Assembly: GCF_020740795.1 (NCBI RefSeq)
Contig: NC_067285.1
Span: forward strand, 77,476,342 to 77,540,341
Origin: Apus apus
Lineage: Eukaryota > Chordata > Aves > Apodiformes > Apodidae
Length of the DNA: 64,000 nt
Reading direction: 5' to 3'
The position numbers and the translations under genes are program-made. Positions 58,901-64,000 of this stretch are shown here, piece by piece. Position 1 is the first letter of the stretch, and every line of letters starts with the position of its first letter. The notes below the pieces were generated by a model. That model did no database searches. It had not been told where the DNA came from and saw only the letters and a program-made list of their open reading frames with translations.

Positions 58901-61900
58901 CTGTATGCCTTAGATGCCCATTGGCTCTTGACCTTCTTTATTTTCAGTTGCTATCCAGTTTACTAAGAAAAAAAAATACCCTTCCCCTGAAAACTTGTAA
59001 GGCCCTCCTGTTTCCCTCTCTGTCATGACCATCATTACTTGTTAGAAGTGGTTCCTACAGGAGGGGAGGGGGCATCTGCAGTACTGGTAGCTTCCAGGAC
59101 TTGGAAAGCTGCTGCTACTCTTCTGCATGATGCTCTAGGATGTGGGTTGCCCACTCTGACTTTGGAAGTGGAGTTTGTACTGTGTAAGCTTCTGAGCACT
59201 AAAGGATACCCATCTTCTGTCACGCAAGGGGAATCCCATCCGGTGTGGCCAGGTTAATAAGTATGCAGTACCACTGCTGTTCTTCAAATATACTATAGTT
59301 GAAGCTGCTAAATTAATTGAAAGTGGAAGTGAATGCTTTAACCAATCTTTAATGTAGTGAGCTTGGAGTATACTACTGTAATTGCAACTGATCTAGCAGA
59401 ATTTCTCATTTGGCCTGCTTTCTCAGCTAGCTTTTCCACTCAGTCATCTGATTAAGCTCTCTTGCATTGTCAAGGAGGGTGGGAGGGTAAGCTGTTGCTG
59501 CGAGAAGTGACTGTTCATCAGAGTTCATGGGATTCAAAACTGAGGGAGTACTGGGTTAAGGTTGTGTATTTATATCCCTAAGAGGATCTTATGCAATTCT
59601 CTCAACTGTCAACTTGTGCTGAAAAATAGTTTTGGACAACTATGCTCATGCACGTAATTCCTGCATTGTGCTTATGTAGCAGGGACATGTTTGGAGAGCA
59701 AGAGCAGCTGTTTTGTTCTCTCACTTTAAGCCAAGAAAACTTTGTGCTCTAGACATTTTCGCACTTCTAGTGTGTGCTGTCTCATGGTGCAGATGTGCAG
59801 TATCTTGCATGCAACTTGTTTAAATTTAATGGCTGAAATCACAATGTAGGGTTCTCCTTAGAAACAACATTTTCACAGATGTTATATGAAAATTGTTACT
59901 GGGCTTTGTGTTATCATGCTTGAACTGGGGAACAAACAAAAAACCTAGAACTGATTAAAGTGCAATAATGAGTTCCAAGCATTGTCCGCAGCTAACGGAA
60001 GACAGAGCCATGCTTCATAAAAATAAAATGCTCTTAAACTGAGCAGGGCTGCTCTCCTTTCTGTTGGAAGGTGCAGGGTGGAGTTTGGATTTCTTTTTTG
60101 TCAAACTGAGACCTCCTGAGCTGATGGTTTACACTTGCACGTCTGTGAGATTCCAAAGTGTTTTTGAGAGGTGAACTATTAATGACTGAATCCTTTTCAG
60201 TTACATTCAAATGTTTTCCTCCCTCCCCCTCCTTTTCTTCTAGGTTGATTTATATCAGTTACAAGTAAACACACTTCGAAGGTACAAAAGACACTTCAAG
60301 CTACAGACCAGACCAGGCCTTAACAAAGCACAGCTTGTTGAAGTATGTATAAGTGTTTGTTCCATAATAGAAAATGCAACTTGCTATGGCATGTGATTTT
60401 CTCTACAATGTCATCCTTGCATGAAGAGCATACGTAATCTGGGTTTTAAGAACAAAAGGGAACTAACTGCTTATCTAGCTTCCTTCATAGGCCACAGCTC
60501 CTGAGCCAAGTAAATCAAAAGTAAAAGTTCTTTCCAGAGGAAAGACTCAACTTCTGAAAGCAGTGTGTGCTGCTTAAAAACATGAAATACTGTGTTGTAA
60601 CAGTAAGATGATCTGTGTGTTCCTAAATATCCTAGAATCACAGGTGTGTAGTCTGTGCATCAGTCATGCCTCCACCCAAAGTGTTCTGCTGAAAAGAACT
60701 AGAAACTGAGAGGTGACAGTGAAGTTCTAGCAAGGTTCAGACTTTGCTTTATAAAGCTAGTTAATGCAAACCTATGTGTTTCTGTGTATGTAAAGTATGA
60801 AAAGCAAAAATATAGGCTTCTATTGATGATTATGTTAATTAGTCCCACTGGGATTTGCCATCAGAAAAACGGAACTTTATGAAATTCATTTTTTTATCAA
60901 TAATTCTAAAGGCACTGAAGATGTGTACGAGTACAGCTCTATGTGAGTGTCTGCTGCATGTGAGTGTCATTTTAAGGGAATTCTGCACTGCAAAGGTGCA
61001 GTTACAGCAAGCTGATGTAAATACATGGGAGAACCAGTGATGTTCTCTTAACAGGGAGGTTCAGCTGCACTTGCTTCACTTCTGTGCAGTTGTACTTCAG
61101 TGCAGGTGTTTTGTTGCTCTCTCCCTTCATCTGTGTGAATTAAAGGCAAGGTTCTTATATGTGTGGCACATCTCAAAGCTGAGTTGTAATAGAATAGTGT
61201 TACTGCCACTACAAGTAAGACTGTAAAATCAGTCATCTTTTTTCTTGTATGTGAGTTGAGGTCCAGCTAGCTCTTGAATTACAAGACTGTGACTTGAAAA
61301 AACATAAGCAGTTTTTTTTTCTGTAAAACTGGCATTTCTAAGGGTCTGATTTAGGTACATCTCATCAGGTATTTGCACTAGCTTATGCTTTCTATGCTGC
61401 TTGATGAAAATAGGCAAAGCTTCCTCTGTTGTGTGCTTTGGGTGACCTGCAGGTACTTGTGAGCCTTAGCTGCAGAACTTCCTTAGCTTACAGTGCGTGT
61501 GATCCCTTGTAGCCTGCTTTAATGTACAATAGACACTCCTCTACCTGTTACTTAAAGCCCACTTCAAAGGACTCTCTCTGAATTTTTTGGGAGTGGGGCT
61601 TAGAAAGCTTTCTAACTTGCTAACTAGGCTAAACATTTTTGATTCTGTCCTGTGGTAGTTACATGAGCAGTCACATGTTTCTCACTTGCTAATTTGAATC
61701 AACAAAAATATTCTGCAACAAACCAGAGAATAGACTCAGGCAGGTACAGTATTTTGCATGTTGTTTTTTTTAAAGCTGGTATTCATTTTGATGAAAGGAA
61801 AGACTTCTGAAATGACAGAAGTAATTCAAGAACTGGTTAGAGAGTGTTTTAGTGGTTACAGCATGGTGAATTTTCATTGATAGCTGTTTTGAAGTGCTGC

Positions 61901-62484
61901 AAGTTCAATTATAGTTCTTAAAGATTCTTTTATTGTCTTAGATGCTCTATACGTTACTTAATACAGACACAACCCCCCCAGCATGAATAATGAGCAGTAG
62001 CCTCTCATTTCTGTACTGTAGTTCTCCTGCTAGTTTATAGTTATTACTTGCTTTAGAGTCAAGCTGTAATTACACAGATGTAATGGTACTTCCAATGCTT
62101 GTTTTGATAACTTTTTTTTTTCCCCTGAAATTTTTCTGGACTTTTTACTTAGGAAATTAGGGTACAATCTGCTATATTTGGTTCATGGTTCTTAATAAAA
62201 TAGTTTCTGTTTACCTGTTAAAGCAATGCAGCTTTCCTTTTTTTTTTTTTTTTAAGCTTCTAGATCAAGCTTTTCAACTTTAATGTAGTTGATTTAAATC
62301 TGAATATTCAGTTTCTGCATATAAGGTGGTTATTTAATTTCCTTGCATTCTTCTTTTATAGATAATTGGCTGCCATTTTAGGACAATTCCAGTGAATGAG
62401 AAGGACACCTTAACATATTTCATCTACTCGGTGAAGAACGACAAGAACAAACCAGATCTGAAGATGGATAGTGGGGTTCATTAG
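55684..62484 (+). CDS. SAP30: SAP30 coding region (four exons)
   Basis: Sin3-associated protein of 30 kDa, a subunit of the nuclear Sin3A-HDAC1/2 corepressor complex that helps to stabilise it and links it to DNA-bound factors. Joining 55684-55983, 57532-57654, 60244-60342 and 62362-62484 gives 214 residues and TAG. Human SAP30 is about 220; the difference lies in the Ala/Gly/Pro-rich N-terminus. An atypical zinc finger is formed by cysteines in [15 protein letters not shown] (62/63 and 71) and by C107 and H110 in YICDFH. A basic nuclear signal RNRRKRKG is at about 118-125. The C-terminal Sin3 PAH3-binding part runs from [19 protein letters not shown] to the end. The longer N-terminus and the intron-bearing structure favour SAP30 over SAP30L. 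Confidence 0.96.
55984..57531 (+). other. SAP30: SAP30 intron 1
   Basis: 1.55 kb. The first 0.9 kb is CpG-island sequence, then AT-richer DNA with the A18 run. No further exon seen. Confidence 0.85.
57082..57099 (+). repeat. A18 homopolymer
   Basis: Run of 18 A in SAP30 intron 1, downstream of the CpG island. No retroposon body was recognised. Confidence 0.9.
57532..57654 (+). CDS. SAP30: SAP30 exon 2
   Basis: 41 codons, acceptor CTCTTCCAG, donor GTAGTT. It encodes [20 protein letters not shown] and [20 protein letters not shown], then E. It holds the last zinc ligands (Cys, His) and the basic nuclear signal. Confidence 0.96.
57655..60243 (+). other. SAP30: SAP30 intron 2
   Basis: 2.59 kb; nothing recognised. 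The acceptor has a long pyrimidine tract (TTCCTCCCTCCCCCTCC). Confidence 0.85.
60244..60342 (+). CDS. SAP30: SAP30 exon 3
   Basis: 33 codons, acceptor TTCTTCTAG, donor GTATGT. It encodes [20 protein letters not shown] and [13 protein letters not shown], the first helices of the Sin3-binding domain. Confidence 0.96.
60343..62361 (+). other. SAP30: SAP30 intron 3
   Basis: 2.02 kb; only the T16 run is notable. Confidence 0.85.
62238..62253 (+). repeat. T16 homopolymer
   Basis: Run of 16 T about 110 nt before the acceptor of SAP30 exon 4. Confidence 0.9.
62362..62484 (+). CDS. SAP30: SAP30 exon 4 and stop
   Basis: 40 codons and TAG (62482-62484), acceptor TTTTATAG. It encodes [20 protein letters not shown] and [20 protein letters not shown], the conserved C-terminal end. 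Confidence 0.96.
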   Translation: MIGCHFRTIPVNEKDTLTYFIYSVKNDKNKPDLKMDSGVH

Positions 62485-62695
62485 ATGGAAAAGGTTGGGA
62501 CTGAAACTCAGGCCACAAATGAAAAGACTGAGGGTTTTTGTTGATATGCAGAAGCTTTCTTTCTAACTTTTTCTCCCCAGAGAGTTTGTCTCTGTTTTAT
62601 TTTTCATAACCTTGCTGATTTGGTTGAAAACCATCTCTATGAAACAAATTTCCTCAGCAAAAGTATTTTAAATAAATATCACTGATATTGTTGCT
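62485..62695 (+). other. SAP30: SAP30 3' UTR
   Basis: About 210 nt after the stop codon, with AATAAA at 62671-62676 followed by a GT-rich stretch (GGGTGTGTCTGT). A longer form ending after ATTAAA at 62788-62793 is possible. Confidence 0.65.
62671..62676 (+). terminator. SAP30: SAP30 poly(A) signal
   Basis: Canonical AATAAA, with a GTGGGTGTGTCTGT element about 25 nt downstream, the usual arrangement. Confidence 0.75.
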
Positions 62696-63788
62696 CAAGT
62701 GGGTGTGTCTGTAACTTATTTAGTGAGTTACTTGTACTTAATAGTTAAGTTTTGACTGATGATGTAATATTATTAAAATATTTTTCAATTAAAGTGTGCC
62801 AAGGTTATATTTATGAATGTACTTCAAGTTCTCATGATGCTATGCCTTAAAAAAAAAAAGGGCAAAAAAAGCTGTAGCAGACTTGGCAATAGATACTTTT
62901 CCTAAGGTAAAAGGCTTTAAATGACAGCTCCAGTTGTTAGCTGGGCAGAAATAGCTATATAATATTTTGATTTTCCCCTTTGGAAACCAAAATTGATGAG
63001 GGGTGTCTGACTGTTTTGTTTTTTTTAACTCATCTTGTCATCTCTGGGATATGTGCTGCTAAGCACCGAGACCTTCCTGCTCCTATATTAAAATGGAGAA
63101 AAAAAAAAAGGCAGCTCTCAAATTTCAAAGCTGTAAGTATCCATGAAAAAACTGCTGTGGCTTAGTGTGCTGAGAGATCCTTCCACTCGGTAAGAAATCC
63201 TTTAGCTGCTGGCTTTTCCATTCATCTGTATGGGCTGTGGCTAAGAAATTAATTGGAGGATGGAAGACAGAGTTTGTGCATGGTCAATATGGTATCTCCT
63301 AATAGTCATACTATACTTTTTCATTGCATGCATTAGCTCAGGGTCTGTTTAAAAAAAAAACAAACAACCAAAACCAAATTGAAACTCATGGTGACATGTG
63401 AGAAAAATATCCAGCAATACTTTTAAATTAATATCTTAGTAAAGTTTGATGTTGAACATGATATTTTAAATGACTTCTTGTCTTGTCATTTAATGGTTTT
63501 GCCAGTCTAAATATGAAGTGTATGGAATATGGTTTCTTTCTCCTTTAAGCTGTGCATGTAGGCTGAAGGAAAGGTGAAGGGAGAAGAGCCCTCATCTTAA
63601 AGCAGAGGAGGACACAGCTCCAGCTTGTTCGGTTAGCATTTGTTGCAGCTCTTAACCTTATCAGATGTTGAAAAGCTTCTTATTTTAGAAAAAATGACAA
63701 AGCATATTTTTATGGTCTAATCTGCTCAGTGTTAATCTCATGAGGTTTTTGAAAACTGCTGCTTTGCTGGTATCGCTTCAACTAGGAT
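62696..63788. other. Sequence downstream of SAP30
   Basis: AT-rich, with short A and T runs, no gene visible before the CR1 copy at the window end. Confidence 0.7.
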
Positions 63789-64000
63789 TACAGAATCATA
63801 GAATATGCTGAGTTGGAAGGGACGCATCAGGATCATTGAGTCCAACTCCTGTCCCTGTGTAGGGCACCCCAAGATTCACACTGTATGCCTCAGAGCATCA
63901 CCCAAATGCTTCTTGAACTCAGGCAGGCTTGGTGTTATGACCACTTCCCTGGGGAGTTTGTTCCAGTGCTCAACCACCCTCTAGGTGAAACACCTTTTCT
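63789..64000 (-). repeat. CR1 LINE fragment, antisense, cut by the window end
   Basis: TACAGAATCATAGAATATGC, then GAGTTGGAAGGGACGCATCA and CTGTGTAGGGCACCCCAAGA. The internal sequence differs from the copies at 5101 and 20272, so it is another CR1 subfamily. Confidence 0.9.

Noticed and set aside
1-64000. CRISPR arrays, bacterial operons, prophage or plasmid features
   Set aside because: The window has vertebrate spliced genes, CpG islands and CR1 elements. No regularly spaced repeats or bacterial gene organisation are present.

Overview
The window is vertebrate nuclear DNA, most likely from a bird. It carries three spliced genes with large introns, two CpG islands, and several antisense copies of the avian LINE CR1. 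The gene set GALNT7 - HMGB2 - SAP30 is a known vertebrate neighbourhood (established knowledge). I cannot name the species from sequence alone.

Layout. From 1 to about 31.2 kb lies the 3' two thirds of GALNT7 on the + strand. It covers the catalytic domain from just before the FHNEGWST segment, the ricin-type lectin domain and the 3' UTR; exons for the membrane anchor and stem lie upstream of the window. From 31.2 to 39.9 kb is intergenic DNA with a degraded LINE and one unusually long unexplained reading frame. HMGB2 lies on the - strand, with its poly(A) signal near 39.94 kb and its promoter in a CpG island at about 41.4-43.3 kb; it is tail-to-tail with GALNT7. From 43.3 to 54.4 kb no gene is visible. 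SAP30 lies on the + strand, from a second CpG island (54.4-56.9 kb) to its stop codon at 62.48 kb; it is head-to-head with HMGB2 at a distance of about 13 kb. The last 1.3 kb holds no gene and ends inside a CR1 copy.

Functions. GALNT7 is a Golgi GalNAc-transferase that adds GalNAc to already glycosylated mucin-type substrates. HMGB2 is a DNA-bending chromatin protein. SAP30 is a subunit of the Sin3-HDAC corepressor complex. They are neighbours but not one pathway.

Most interesting point. GALNT7 has two tandem versions of one 183-nt exon (14781-14963 and 15130-15312). They encode 61-residue alternatives that match at 48 positions, have the same phase, and are separated by only 166 nt. That intron has no AG dinucleotide for 158 nt and has a strong pyrimidine tract far from its acceptor, which suggests mutually exclusive splicing by a distant branch point. 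The exon sits in the catalytic domain between the DxH metal-binding motif and the WGGEN motif.
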